24,022 nucleotides of DNA from JBEKDJ01 sp050014415 (GTDB lineage: Bacteria > Desulfobacterota > BSN033 > UBA1163), in the NCBI GenBank assembly GCA_050014415.1, contig JBEKDJ010000040.1, positions 1 to 24,022 on the forward strand, written 5' to 3'. The position numbers were made by a program, and so were the translations under genes. The notes beneath the pieces were generated by a model. It was not told the origin of the DNA, made no database searches, and saw only the letters and a program-made list of their open reading frames with translations. Positions 7,346 to 15,634 of the stretch are shown here, in pieces; positions within the stretch are counted from its first letter, which is position 1; the number at the start of each line of letters is the position of its first letter.

Positions 7346-7732
7346 CAGAAGATATTCCTTGATGCTTTTGTGTCATCTCATGACTTCTTCGATCAAGCCC
7401 CTATCCAAGATGTATTATCCTTAACATTGTATTGATAAGGCTATCAGATTTTCCAGCATACCCAACGGCCCTCTGGGGACGTTTTTATCAACTGTAAGGT
7501 TATCGTGCCTCGTGACCGGCCGCATTAATAAAATAGCAGATTCCAGGATGGATGTAAAACAGATTTTTGGTAAACAAGATCTGAGGCTTACAAAAGAATC
7601 GCATGATGAAATCTTGGAAGCACGCTCACCTGCCAAATGATTCGGACATCAAGGGTTATTGTAGGCAGCCATGATATATAGTAGAATTCTTCAAAAGCTC
7701 TCGCGCTATTGCCAGTGCTTAGAGATCAAAGA
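7346..7732. other. Divergent intergenic region between gspA and the acyl-CoA ligase gene
   Basis: About 390 bases. It must hold the 5' regions of two divergent units. AT-rich patches exist (around 7415-7440 and 7670-7690) but no -35/-10 pair is convincing. A + frame ending at a TGA near 7640 contains QIFGKQDLRLTKESHDEILEARS, which looks protein-like but has no start signal; it may be a gene remnant. Nothing further could be supported. Confidence 0.4.
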
Positions 7733-9295
7733 ATGAATATAAGAGCATTCCTTGAACAGCAGGTCGAGAAGAGCCTGGAAAAAACCTACCTCCATTTCCA
7801 GGATCAAGAGGTCACTTACGGAGAACTCGATCGAAGAGCCAATCGAGTCGCCAACGGGATGTTGGGATTGGGGATTCGAAAAGGGGATAGGATCTCTGTT
7901 TTTCTCACAAACTCTCCGGAGTTTCTTTACATCTGGTTTGGATTGAACAAGATCGGGTTGATCATGGTTCCCATCAATCTTTCTTTAAAAGAGAAGGAGA
8001 TCGCTTATATCGTGAACCATTCAGATGCAAAAGCAATCTTTGCACAGAGTATCCATTATTCCCTTCTTGAAAGGGTCAAAAGGGAGTGTCCAAGCCTTCA
8101 GAAGATCATCACGATCGGGAATACAATTCCGGGAACCATCCATTTTGAGTCATGGCTTCCCGCACAAAGAGAGAGGTTAGACCCTGTAGAGATCGACGAA
8201 GAGGATGATGCGGTTTATGTCTACACCTCTGGTACCACGGGAACTCCAAAGGGAGTCATGCTCACTCATCAGAGCTATGTCCTGACGGGTCAGTCCTATG
8301 CCCATCTGGTCGGCATAGAATCGAACGACCGGATCATGACGGCCAATCCGTTGTTTCATATCAATGCGCAGGCTTATTCGGTCATGGGGAGCATGGCAGG
8401 CGGAGCGAGTTTGGTCCTGATCGAAAGATTCAGTGCTTCTAAGTTATGGGAACAAGCCAAACAGTATCAAGCGACGAAAATTGTGCTGTTGCTTGCCCTG
8501 ACTCATATCCTTTGGAATCGGCCCGAATCAGAAAAAGATCGAGATCATACCGTAAGAAAAGTGATCGCAGGTGGTGCACCGAGGGGTCACTTCCGGGATT
8601 TCGAAAGACGATTTGGAGTTCAGCTTCAAACCATCTATAGCCTGACCGAGTCGCCTTTGGCCATCATGAGTCCAAAAGGGTCTACGCCGAAGGATGGAGG
8701 AATTGGCATTCCAATGCTTCACCCGGACAATACCCTCAAGAATGAAGTGAGGATTGTCAATCAAGAAGGAGACGAGGTTTCCCCTTATACGGTTGGAGAG
8801 ATGGTGATCAGAAATCGTGCCATCATGAAAGGCTACTTCAAGGATAAAGGACTCAGTTCAGAAACGATTCGAGGAGGCTGGCTCCATACAGGTGATAGTG
8901 GATATCGGGATGAAGAAGGATATTTCTTCTTTGTCGGAAGGATGAAGGAGATCATACGAAGGAAAGGAGAAAACATCTCCGCTTTGGAGGTGGAGGCAGC
9001 GATCAATCGCCACCCCAAGGTATTAGAATCGGCAGTCATAGGGATTCCTTCTCCATCGGGTCTTGGAGACGAGGAGGCAAAAGCCTTTATTGTCTTGAAG
9101 AACGGTGAGACGTTGGCTTATCCTGAATTAATCGAATTCCTTTCGAAAGAACTTGCCTCTTTCAAAGTGCCCCGTTACCTTGAGTACCGGCCGGATCTTC
9201 CTATGAACGCAATGGGAAGAGTCACGAAAGAAGTGCTGAAACAGGAGAAACCTGATTTAACGAAAGACTGCTTCGATCGGGAGATGAAGGCATGA
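7733..9295 (+). CDS. AMP-forming acyl-CoA synthetase/ligase (CaiC-like)
   Basis: An ANL-superfamily enzyme that adenylates a carboxylic acid and transfers it to CoA. From the ATG at 7733 it has 520 residues, normal for the family. Visible motifs are the P-loop YTSGTTGTPKGVMLTH starting at Tyr164, GGAPRG, YSLTES, then GGWLHTGDSGYRDEEGY near 382 and FVGRMKEIIRRKGENIS. The catalytic lysine of the GRVTKEVLK motif lies near the C-terminus (about 500). Overall it resembles crotonobetaine/carnitine-CoA ligases, but the substrate cannot be read from the sequence. A TTG eight codons earlier (7709) is the alternative start. The stop overlaps the next ATG by 4 bases, so ligase and dehydrogenase are coupled. 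Confidence 0.88.
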   Translation: MNIRAFLEQQVEKSLEKTYLHFQDQEVTYGELDRRANRVANGMLGLGIRKGDRISVFLTNSPEFLYIWFGLNKIGLIMVPINLSLKEKEIAYIVNHSDAKAIFAQSIHYSLLERVKRECPSLQKIITIGNTIPGTIHFESWLPAQRERLDPVEIDEEDDAVYVYTSGTTGTPKGVMLTHQSYVLTGQSYAHLVGIESNDRIMTANPLFHINAQAYSVMGSMAGGASLVLIERFSASKLWEQAKQYQATKIVLLLALTHILWNRPESEKDRDHTVRKVIAGGAPRGHFRDFERRFGVQLQTIYSLTESPLAIMSPKGSTPKDGGIGIPMLHPDNTLKNEVRIVNQEGDEVSPYTVGEMVIRNRAIMKGYFKDKGLSSETIRGGWLHTGDSGYRDEEGYFFFVGRMKEIIRRKGENISALEVEAAINRHPKVLESAVIGIPSPSGLGDEEAKAFIVLKNGETLAYPELIEFLSKELASFKVPRYLEYRPDLPMNAMGRVTKEVLKQEKPDLTKDCFDREMKA

Positions 9296-10386
9296 AAACC
9301 TCCTTGGCCATGGTCCTTGAAGCACCTAAAAGAATGACCCTGAAAGAATTTCCTCTTCCTGATATCGGGCCTGAGGAAGGGCTTCTCAGGGTCGAAATGG
9401 TTGGGGTGTGCGGTTCGGATGTAGGGATTTATCAAGGAAAAGCTACCCGGGCACCTCGCCCCTATCCCATTATTATGGGTCATGAGATCTTCGGAACAAT
9501 CGCTGAGATCGGAGAAGGGGCATCCAAAAGACATCAGGTCAGGACGGGGGATCGTGTCATCGTCGAATATGCCTTTGGTTGTGGAAAATGCTCCTATTGT
9601 ACGATGGGAGACTATGTTCACTGTGAATCGTATCTTAACTATGGATCCATGATCTCCTGTAAAGACCCACCCCACCTCTGGGGTGCCTATAGTGAATATC
9701 TCTACCTTCCGCCGAGGGCAATGATCCATCAGGTCAGAAGAGATCTCCTACCGGAAATCGGGGTTCTCATCTGTGCGGTCCTGGGGAATGCTGTCAAATG
9801 GCTCCGGATGATAGGAAGAGTCTCTCAGGGGAATACGGTCGTGATTCAGGGGCCTGGACAGCAGGGTTTAGCAGGGGTCATCGTAGCCAAAGAGGCGGGT
9901 GCAGGGAAAATCATTGTCACAGGGATGACCAAGGACTCCGCACGATTCGAACTGGCAAAGATCTTTGGGGCAGATGAGATCATCGATGTTGAAAAAACGA
10001 ATCCTGAGGAAGCATTAAAAGAGATCACGCACGGTAGAATGGCCGATCTTGTAATGGACGTGACTGGAAATCCCACGGGCGCGATGTCGGCCATCGACCT
10101 GGTTAAGAAAAAAGGGACCATCATACTTCCAGGCTTGTATGGAATGGATAGAAAGATCCCTCTTGTTCTCGACAAAATCATCTACAAAGAAGTGAGGATT
10201 CAGGGTGTGTTCAGCAGTGATTCTCGATCCGTTATCCCAGCCATCCAATTGGCCGAATCTGGGAGATATCCTTTGGAACAGATGGTGAGCCATCGATTTC
10301 CCCTGAAAGAGGCGGAGAGAGCAGTGAAGGTGGCAGGAGGCGAGATCGAAGGTGAGGATCCTATTAAGGTCGTCATCGTTCCATAA
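9292..10386 (+). CDS. Zinc-dependent medium-chain alcohol dehydrogenase
   Basis: A 364-residue MDR-family dehydrogenase. Catalytic zinc ligands are Cys40 (GVCGSD) and His64-Glu65 (GHEIFG). The structural zinc is bound by Cys97, Cys100, Cys103 and Cys111 (GCGKCSYCTMGDYVHC). The nucleotide site has GPGQQG at 187-192, a variant of the usual GxGxxG. It likely oxidises an alcohol or reduces an aldehyde/ketone with NAD(P); relatives include threonine, sorbitol and 6-hydroxycyclohexene-carbonyl-CoA dehydrogenases. Its ATG lies in the ATGA overlap with the acyl-CoA ligase, so the substrate may be a CoA-thioester or the acid or alcohol feeding the ligase; this is inference. The EFR1 protein follows after 70 bases. 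Confidence 0.87.
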   Translation: MKTSLAMVLEAPKRMTLKEFPLPDIGPEEGLLRVEMVGVCGSDVGIYQGKATRAPRPYPIIMGHEIFGTIAEIGEGASKRHQVRTGDRVIVEYAFGCGKCSYCTMGDYVHCESYLNYGSMISCKDPPHLWGAYSEYLYLPPRAMIHQVRRDLLPEIGVLICAVLGNAVKWLRMIGRVSQGNTVVIQGPGQQGLAGVIVAKEAGAGKIIVTGMTKDSARFELAKIFGADEIIDVEKTNPEEALKEITHGRMADLVMDVTGNPTGAMSAIDLVKKKGTIILPGLYGMDRKIPLVLDKIIYKEVRIQGVFSSDSRSVIPAIQLAESGRYPLEQMVSHRFPLKEAERAVKVAGGEIEGEDPIKVVIVP

Positions 10387-10456
10387 TCAGAATATGGGAA
10401 GGCTTTTGGAACAAAAAGAACGGGCGAAAGGACATCGTTAGAATGGAGGTTTGTGC

Positions 10457-11263
10457 ATGAAAACGCGCTTGTATGTTTATACTGGAACCGGCAATTCGTT
10501 ATGGGTTGCACGTCGGCTGGCACTCGAATTGAAAGAGGCCACCCTTGAATTTATGCCGTACGTGTCAGCAGGTTCTCAGGGAGATTTTGAGGTGGAGGGC
10601 GATCGGGTGGGCATCATTTTTCCGGTCCACATCTGGGGATTGCCCGCTCGCATCATCCAGTTTGTCAATCATCTTCAAGCCAAACCTGAGACATACTTTT
10701 TCGGCTTGGCCATCAACGCCGGCCAGTCCGCTGCCACACTGCTGCAGCTGCAAAAACTAATGTCAAGCCGTAAATTGACGCTTGCCACAGGCACCTCCTT
10801 TGTGATGCCTTCCAATTATACCCCCTGGGGCGGTCCTGGGCCGGTCGACGCTCAGCAGCAGCTGTTCAGAGAGGCTCAGGAAAAGGTGAAGGTGATTGCC
10901 GGGCTTATCCTTCAGGAAGACCGAAGAAAGGTGGACAGGGGACCTCTTTGGCAGAATGTCTTCTTTTCCTGGATCTATAAGATGTCTTTTCGATCTGTTC
11001 GCAAAATGGACAAGAAATTCTGGGCGGACGATAAATGCAACAACTGTGGCATCTGCTCAAAAGTCTGCCCGGCCTGCAATATTGAGATGATCAAAGGAAA
11101 GCCCGCGTGGCTTCACCGATGCGAACAATGCCTGGCCTGTCTGCAGTGGTGCCCGCTGGAAGCGATTCAGTATGGGAAGAAGACCGTCAAATACCCACGG
11201 TATCATCACCCTGAAGTGGTTTTACAAGACATGCTCGAACAAGCGAAAGCGAATAACGTATGA
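10457..11263 (+). CDS. EFR1-type flavodoxin/ferredoxin fusion protein
   Basis: A 268-residue electron-transfer protein. The N-terminal flavodoxin-like domain begins TRLYVYTGTGNS (FMN phosphate loop at about 8-13) and has GIIFPVHIWGLP at 52-63. The C-terminal bacterial ferredoxin domain carries two 4Fe-4S motifs: Cys194, 197, 200, 204 and Cys222, 225, 228, 232 (CNNCGICSKVCPAC; CEQCLACLQWCPLEA). Such EFR1 proteins are common in anaerobes and are thought to link flavin and ferredoxin pools. The first motif ends CPAC rather than the usual CPxxAI. The ATG at 10457 is preceded by GGAGG (10445-10449) at 7 bases. It probably shares a transcript with the upstream ligase and dehydrogenase. Confidence 0.85.
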   Translation: MKTRLYVYTGTGNSLWVARRLALELKEATLEFMPYVSAGSQGDFEVEGDRVGIIFPVHIWGLPARIIQFVNHLQAKPETYFFGLAINAGQSAATLLQLQKLMSSRKLTLATGTSFVMPSNYTPWGGPGPVDAQQQLFREAQEKVKVIAGLILQEDRRKVDRGPLWQNVFFSWIYKMSFRSVRKMDKKFWADDKCNNCGICSKVCPACNIEMIKGKPAWLHRCEQCLACLQWCPLEAIQYGKKTVKYPRYHHPEVVLQDMLEQAKANNV

Positions 11264-11325
11264 AACATTGGTGAGGATGAAACTGACAGGGCATAGGGAA
11301 ATGGATAGGCTAACGACCTCCTGGG

Positions 11326-11352
11326 TTAATCGGTATGCCGCCTCCGGTGATC
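11326..11352. repeat. Direct repeat, left copy, beside the protease gene
   Basis: A 27-base core (TTAATCG-G-TATGCCGCCTCCGGTGATC) recurs with one mismatch at 13640-13666. Weaker similarity continues on both sides: AGGCT and CCTC before the core, TTGAG-A/G-AGGC and TAAGT after it. The pair brackets the serine protease gene. Confidence 0.75.
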
Positions 11353-11411
11353 TTCTTTACTTGAGAAGGCGTGCTTAAGTTGCATCCAAGCGAGCATCCC
11401 ATTCTCGACAA

Positions 11412-13478
11412 TCAATTTTCCGACTGCGGATTTCCGGTCATGTTGCCATTCTCTTCAGCGGTCTCATGGACGACCAGATTGCGCATGAACATTTCAAGTC
11501 TTGCCTCCATCTCCTTCTGGTCGACATTCCCCTGCTTTATGAAACCGACCGTGTACAGAACAGAGCCGGAGGGTGCGCCTCCTTTCCCCAATTTCCTGTC
11601 CCGGTCATATGTCGTCGAGATGGTCGTGACTTTGTCCTTGTAATAAGCAGACCGGTTATAGGGAAACTTCTGCTCCGCCATATTCTCCCAGCTGCTTTGA
11701 TATTGATCGCCGAGTTCTTTCGGGGGTTTCATCATTCTGTAGACAGCGTAGCCCGTCTGATTGTATTGCTCTTCGGTGATCACGATCTCGTTGATGTCCC
11801 ACACCACCGTGCTTCCCTGCACCTGAAAGTAGCTGAAGCCAAGCTCCAAGCTACTCTTGTCAGAAATTTTCATAACATCAGGGCCGTAGGACAGAGAGAG
11901 TCTCGCCGATTTGTACCGGAACCTCTCATTGCTCTCAATCTGAATGTCCATGGTTGCAAAGATCGAGGGCAGGAGGTCTTTCATGCTTAGGAATTCCCGC
12001 CAGTCCTTGAAGGTACCGTAATAAGACACATAAATAAAATCCGAGAGCACCTTCAGGTCGGGAATGTCTCCTTGGTCAGCGCTGCCGGTCTCGTCCGTTC
12101 TCATCATGACGATGCACCCGCCGGGAACAGGGAGAGAAAAAGTCACCACCTTTCTGTCGTCATATTCGATGAGCCACGTTCGCACCATCCAGATCCTCCC
12201 GTAAGAATCCGTGAACCGGTAGTCCTCAAACGCACTGCCCATCGACGTGATCTTAATATCTTCCGGTCCGATCTCTCTATAGCGGCCACCCCCCTTGAGG
12301 ACCAGATCCATGAAAAGTCTCGAGTCCGCAAAAAACCTTTCCGAAGAGACGTCGTCCGGTTTGCGAATATACATGAATACCGTACTGCCTAAAGTCCCAT
12401 ACGTAAGACGGCCATTGCTTCCCAGATCGGAATCTCTCGTCTCCTTGGGATAGTAGGCGTCCCAGTTGCTGTCCCTGCCCTTCATAATGAGATGAGGAAA
12501 AACCGCGTTATAACTCTTATGGAACAGCCGAGTTGATCCTGGGCCATGGGGAAATATGGCGTTCCGATTCTCAGCAAGCAGATCCTTGAGGAGCTTGTCG
12601 GAAAACTGAGCGATGATTCTATTCAGCTCGCTGTCTAATTCCTCATAGGTTTTGGGCAAAGGAATCTCTTCTTTCAGGGTCTCTCTCTTGGTCATGTCCA
12701 TATTATCTAGGACATAGCGCATTTTCGCCTGAATGATCGCCTTGTTGTTACTTGCGTTGATGACCTCGACGATTGGGACGGCGTAATTGAGGTTCTCGCT
12801 CGGGGACTTTCTAAGAACGATGCCGATGACGTCCCCATTCTGATCAAGGAGCGGACCGCCGCTATTGCCGGGAGAGGCGGCTGCGGAAAATCTTATCCAC
12901 TTCCATTCCCCTGCTTCTTCTTCCGGTGTGTCAGACGTATAGAGGCCATCTCTAATCACAATTCCTTCCCCGAGGGCATTGCCTACAGCATACACTTTCT
13001 GATTGAGTCGGGGGTTCTTATCCACTGGCAAAAACCTCTTTGCTTTGGCATCACGAAGAGAAAAGACGATGAAATCCCGGTTTTTTGAGTATTTGAGGAT
13101 TTTATCAATGGAATAAACCTTCCCCTCCTTATCCCTGAGAAGGACTTCTTTGAATTGACTTCCACTGCCCAGGTTCATGACATGCGCCGCTGATACAAAT
13201 TCGTAGGGGCTGATGGCGAACGCGGTACCGACCGAATAGTATTTGTCCGTTCGGATGGAATAGGGTAGAAGATCCATGGGCAAGGGTTTTTCATATTGCA
13301 GGGAGTCCTTCGCCGGCTTCGGAACAACGACCTCATACACCGCATCACTGATTGCATCCATCACAGCAGAATCCAGGGATGTGGTTTTAAAGACCGTCCC
13401 GGGTAATCCCGCGCATCCGGCCAAATGCTGAAAAAGAACGACCGACATGATGATCAGCATATTCCTTGATGCCTTCAT
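11412..13478 (-). CDS. Trypsin-like (S1C) serine protease lipoprotein with large unknown C-terminal region
   Basis: A 688-residue envelope protein. The N-terminal signal ends in lipobox LAGC (Cys22), so it is a predicted lipoprotein. A trypsin-fold domain spans about 75-240 with the triad His99 (VSAAHV), Asp135 (NRDFIVFSL) and Ser206 (SPGNSGGPL), as in the DegP/HtrA or S1C group. No PDZ repeat is apparent. The remaining 440 residues are of a type I do not recognise and are rich in beta-prone and aromatic residues. The likely role is envelope protein processing or quality control, which is inferred. The ATG start has AAGGAG (13488-13493 on the complement) 9 bases upstream. The gene stands alone between two copies of a direct repeat. 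Confidence 0.82.
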   Translation of the reverse strand: MKASRNMLIIMSVVLFQHLAGCAGLPGTVFKTTSLDSAVMDAISDAVYEVVVPKPAKDSLQYEKPLPMDLLPYSIRTDKYYSVGTAFAISPYEFVSAAHVMNLGSGSQFKEVLLRDKEGKVYSIDKILKYSKNRDFIVFSLRDAKAKRFLPVDKNPRLNQKVYAVGNALGEGIVIRDGLYTSDTPEEEAGEWKWIRFSAAASPGNSGGPLLDQNGDVIGIVLRKSPSENLNYAVPIVEVINASNNKAIIQAKMRYVLDNMDMTKRETLKEEIPLPKTYEELDSELNRIIAQFSDKLLKDLLAENRNAIFPHGPGSTRLFHKSYNAVFPHLIMKGRDSNWDAYYPKETRDSDLGSNGRLTYGTLGSTVFMYIRKPDDVSSERFFADSRLFMDLVLKGGGRYREIGPEDIKITSMGSAFEDYRFTDSYGRIWMVRTWLIEYDDRKVVTFSLPVPGGCIVMMRTDETGSADQGDIPDLKVLSDFIYVSYYGTFKDWREFLSMKDLLPSIFATMDIQIESNERFRYKSARLSLSYGPDVMKISDKSSLELGFSYFQVQGSTVVWDINEIVITEEQYNQTGYAVYRMMKPPKELGDQYQSSWENMAEQKFPYNRSAYYKDKVTTISTTYDRDRKLGKGGAPSGSVLYTVGFIKQGNVDQKEMEARLEMFMRNLVVHETAEENGNMTGNPQSEN

Positions 13479-13542
13479 GCCCTTTGTCTCCTTCGAGATC
13501 GAATCCTGTTAAGTGCGATCTCTCGCAGCAATCACACTCTGT

Positions 13543-13572
13543 ATCTTAACACGGTTCTTCCCTCAATGACAA
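13543..13572 (-). promoter_or_regulatory. Candidate promoter of the protease gene
   Basis: On the complement, TTGTCA (13567-13572; five of six to consensus) is followed after 18 bases by TAAGAT (13543-13548; four of six). Transcription would begin near 13536, giving a leader of about 60 nt. Confidence 0.35.
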
Positions 13573-13639
13573 TTCATTAAAGTGCGTGGACGGGATGCAG
13601 GTGAAAAGGCAATTTGACGTAGAGGCTGTCTTAACCTCT

Positions 13640-13666
13640 TTAATCGTTATGCCGCCTCCGGTGATC
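13640..13666. repeat. Direct repeat, right copy, beside the protease gene
   Basis: This is the second copy of the 27-base core described at 11326-11352, with T in place of G at the eighth base. Flanking similarity (AGGCT and CCTC before; TTGAGGAGGC and CTAAGT after) suggests an original unit of about 60-75 bases. Confidence 0.75.
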
Positions 13667-13741
13667 ATCCAGAATTGAGGAGGCACCTCTAAGTCGTGTT
13701 TGAACCGGCGTTCTTACAGAATGCTAAGACATCATCCGAAC

Positions 13742-13784
13742 CTCCGTAACTTCTTGCGCCAACTTTCCGTGGAGAGTTACGGAG
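13742..13784 (-). terminator. Inverted repeat at the end of the fhc/mch operon
   Basis: CTCCGTAACT (13742-13751) and AGTTACGGAG (13775-13784) are perfectly complementary over 10 bp with a 23-base spacer, starting 3 bases after the stop of the CitG-like gene. No T-run follows in the - direction, so it may be a factor-dependent terminator or mRNA-end hairpin. Confidence 0.45.
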
Positions 13785-13786
13785 AC

Positions 13787-14698
13787 TCATGAATCGTTCA
13801 GTAGAAACAGAAAGAGGGTCGCTGCAGTCAGATCGGCCGTCGTGCCCGGATTCAAAGTGTGACCTTCATCCCGCAAAGCGCGGTCCAGCTCTGCAAGCCT
13901 CGCTCGACCCAGAACGGTGGAACCGCCGCCCAGGGTCAGGACGTCTCTTGCCCACTGCGACACCTGGCCGGCCATATTGGTCCCCCGCTTCCTGGCAATG
14001 AGGGTGTCAGGCACCTGAGCAAGAATCGTCAAGAAGGCCTGTACAATGGCTTTTGAGAGGTCGTCACAGGTTGACTGGGCTTCCATCAAGGCCGGGTAGC
14101 CGATGCCAAATGTGATGGCAAAATCGGTGACATATTCTCGGGCGATAGCATCGCGTTCTTGCGCCAGGGCCATTGCCTGATAGAGCGTAATAGAAGGCTC
14201 ATCGGCCACATCGGCCTCCGGTGTTGGCCCCAGACCGCCGGGTTGGGCTAGCCGGATACCAGCATAGGCCTGCCGGGCGTCTTCTACCGTTAGCTTATCC
14301 AACACCAGTGCGAGGCTTTCTCGCAACTCTCCAGCACCAACCGTGGCGCTGTTCCCCGGGGCAGTCCCTGGCCGCAGCAAACGGGAAGCGCACAAACAGG
14401 CTTTGGCGAGCGGAGCCAACAACAGAATCATGCCGAGGTTGGTGTTAGAGCGCACCCGCTGGCGCGTATCCCGAATGGCCCGCAAGATAGTCTGTCCCAC
14501 CCCGGCACGTCCGGCCCCCTCTATGGCTGGGCCGATGGCCACCGCACTGAGCAAGAAATCTTCAAAGCGAGCGTCGGCAAAATCGTTATAGCGGTTGACA
14601 TTGCCCGGCTTGGGGGCACTCACCTCCAGCAAACAAGCCATCTGCGCGGCCTGAGCGATCCTTTTTCCCGATACTGTAACTTTTCTACCTGATGACAT
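13787..14698 (-). CDS. CitG-like (triphosphoribosyl-dephospho-CoA synthase family) protein of the C1 cluster
   Basis: A 303-residue protein from the ATG at 14698. It shows the CitG/MdcB family blocks EVSAPKPGNVNRYNDFADARFEDFLLSA (starting near residue 25; PKPGNV at about 29-34) and NTNLGMILLLAPLA near 83-96. CitG proper makes the prosthetic-group precursor of citrate lyase from ATP and dephospho-CoA, but no citrate or malonate lyase is nearby. Members of this family recur next to mch in H4MPT clusters of methylotrophs, where they are thought to serve cofactor biosynthesis. It is the last gene of the - strand operon, 57 bases after the MptN-like gene. A TTG at 14746 would add 16 hydrophobic residues; I prefer the ATG because the PKPGNV region then sits at the usual distance. 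Confidence 0.78.
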   Translation of the reverse strand: MSSGRKVTVSGKRIAQAAQMACLLEVSAPKPGNVNRYNDFADARFEDFLLSAVAIGPAIEGAGRAGVGQTILRAIRDTRQRVRSNTNLGMILLLAPLAKACLCASRLLRPGTAPGNSATVGAGELRESLALVLDKLTVEDARQAYAGIRLAQPGGLGPTPEADVADEPSITLYQAMALAQERDAIAREYVTDFAITFGIGYPALMEAQSTCDDLSKAIVQAFLTILAQVPDTLIARKRGTNMAGQVSQWARDVLTLGGGSTVLGRARLAELDRALRDEGHTLNPGTTADLTAATLFLFLLNDS

Positions 14699-14755
14699 GG
14701 CGATAGAAAAAAATAAGGTGATGGGGTAACAAAGTTCCGTCACCAACTCACTTTT

Positions 14756-15631
14756 CTACAGCAAGCTTAGCACATGCTCGGCGACAAGATCGGCAACGTT
14801 TTGCGAGGTCGTCTTCTGCAGGCCACGCCAGCCAGGGATGCTGTTGACCTCCAACACATAAGCACGACCATCTTCCGCCTGCAAAAGATCCACGCCGGCA
14901 TAGTCTGTCCCAACCAACCGCGCTGCTCGCAGACTCAGTTCTTCCAAAGGAGTACTCAACACCATCGGCTCCACGTGTGCACCTTGGGCCACATTGGTTT
15001 TCCATGCCCTGCCTCGTCTTCGCATAGCCGCCACCACCCGATCCCCCACCACGAAGGCCCGGATGTCCTCCTGGCCGTGTGGTATGTATTCCTGAAGATA
15101 ATATACGGCGCGGTTTAGCTCTAGGGCGCGGAAGATACGGTAAGCCAAATCTTCCTCCGACAGCCGGACCATGCCCTTACCTTCGGAGCCGAACAGTGGC
15201 TTGACCACCACATCACCCCCTAACTCCTGGAAAGCGCCCAATGCCTCCTCAAAATCCTCAGTCACCATCGTCCGCGGGGTTGGGATCCCCGCGTCTTCAA
15301 GAAGAAAAGAAGTGTAGTACTTGTCTACCGTACGCTCAATGGCGGTGGAAGGATTGATCACCCGTATCCCGATGTTTTCCAGTCGATGGAGGGCGTCCAC
15401 GCGGAAGATGATCTGTTCCAAAGAACCCGTCGGGATGGTGCGCACCAAAAGGGCTTGGCAGTCCTCAACCCTCTCACCGCGAACTTCCAGATGAGCGCGG
15501 CCGCCTATCCAGGCGGCCAGGCGGGTGATGGGAAAAAAGGATGGAACCGCCCCCTGCCCATGCAAGGCGTCCTCAAGGACCCTGACGTGCCAACCCCGCT
15601 GCGAGGACAAGATGCCGATCTTGACTCCCAA
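14756..15631 (-). CDS. RimK/MptN-like ATP-grasp alpha-L-glutamate ligase
   Basis: A 291-residue ATP-grasp protein of the RimK branch, which includes MptN (H4MPT:alpha-L-glutamate ligase) and CofF. Key segments are DKYYTSFLLEDAGIPTPRT (lid and start of the ATP-grasp core), GGDVVVKPLFGSEGKGM (nucleotide-binding lysine and glycine loop), QEYI, and the metal-binding tail VLEVNSIPGWRGLQ. The start is TTG at 15631, 3 bases after the mch stop and preceded by GGAGGG at 8 bases inside the end of mch, which favours this start and coupling to mch. I infer that it adds glutamate to the pterin cofactor; methanofuran glutamylation is the alternative. Confidence 0.8.
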   Translation of the reverse strand: MGVKIGILSSQRGWHVRVLEDALHGQGAVPSFFPITRLAAWIGGRAHLEVRGERVEDCQALLVRTIPTGSLEQIIFRVDALHRLENIGIRVINPSTAIERTVDKYYTSFLLEDAGIPTPRTMVTEDFEEALGAFQELGGDVVVKPLFGSEGKGMVRLSEEDLAYRIFRALELNRAVYYLQEYIPHGQEDIRAFVVGDRVVAAMRRRGRAWKTNVAQGAHVEPMVLSTPLEELSLRAARLVGTDYAGVDLLQAEDGRAYVLEVNSIPGWRGLQKTTSQNVADLVAEHVLSLL

Positions 15632-15634
15632 GTC

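Larger units (their letters stand above)
13479..13786. other. Gap between the CitG-like gene and the protease gene
   Basis: About 308 bases without a gene. It holds a candidate promoter for the protease, the right copy of the direct repeat and an inverted repeat at the end of the fhc/mch operon, each listed separately. Confidence 0.5.

Noticed and set aside
7421..7636. 71-codon - frame between gspA and the acyl-CoA ligase
   Set aside because: It has no ribosome binding site or known motif; the opposite strand looks at least as protein-like, so neither could be supported as a gene.
13787..14698. A true citrate lyase accessory CitG
   Set aside because: No citrate or malonate lyase genes are nearby and the gene is embedded at the end of the mch operon.
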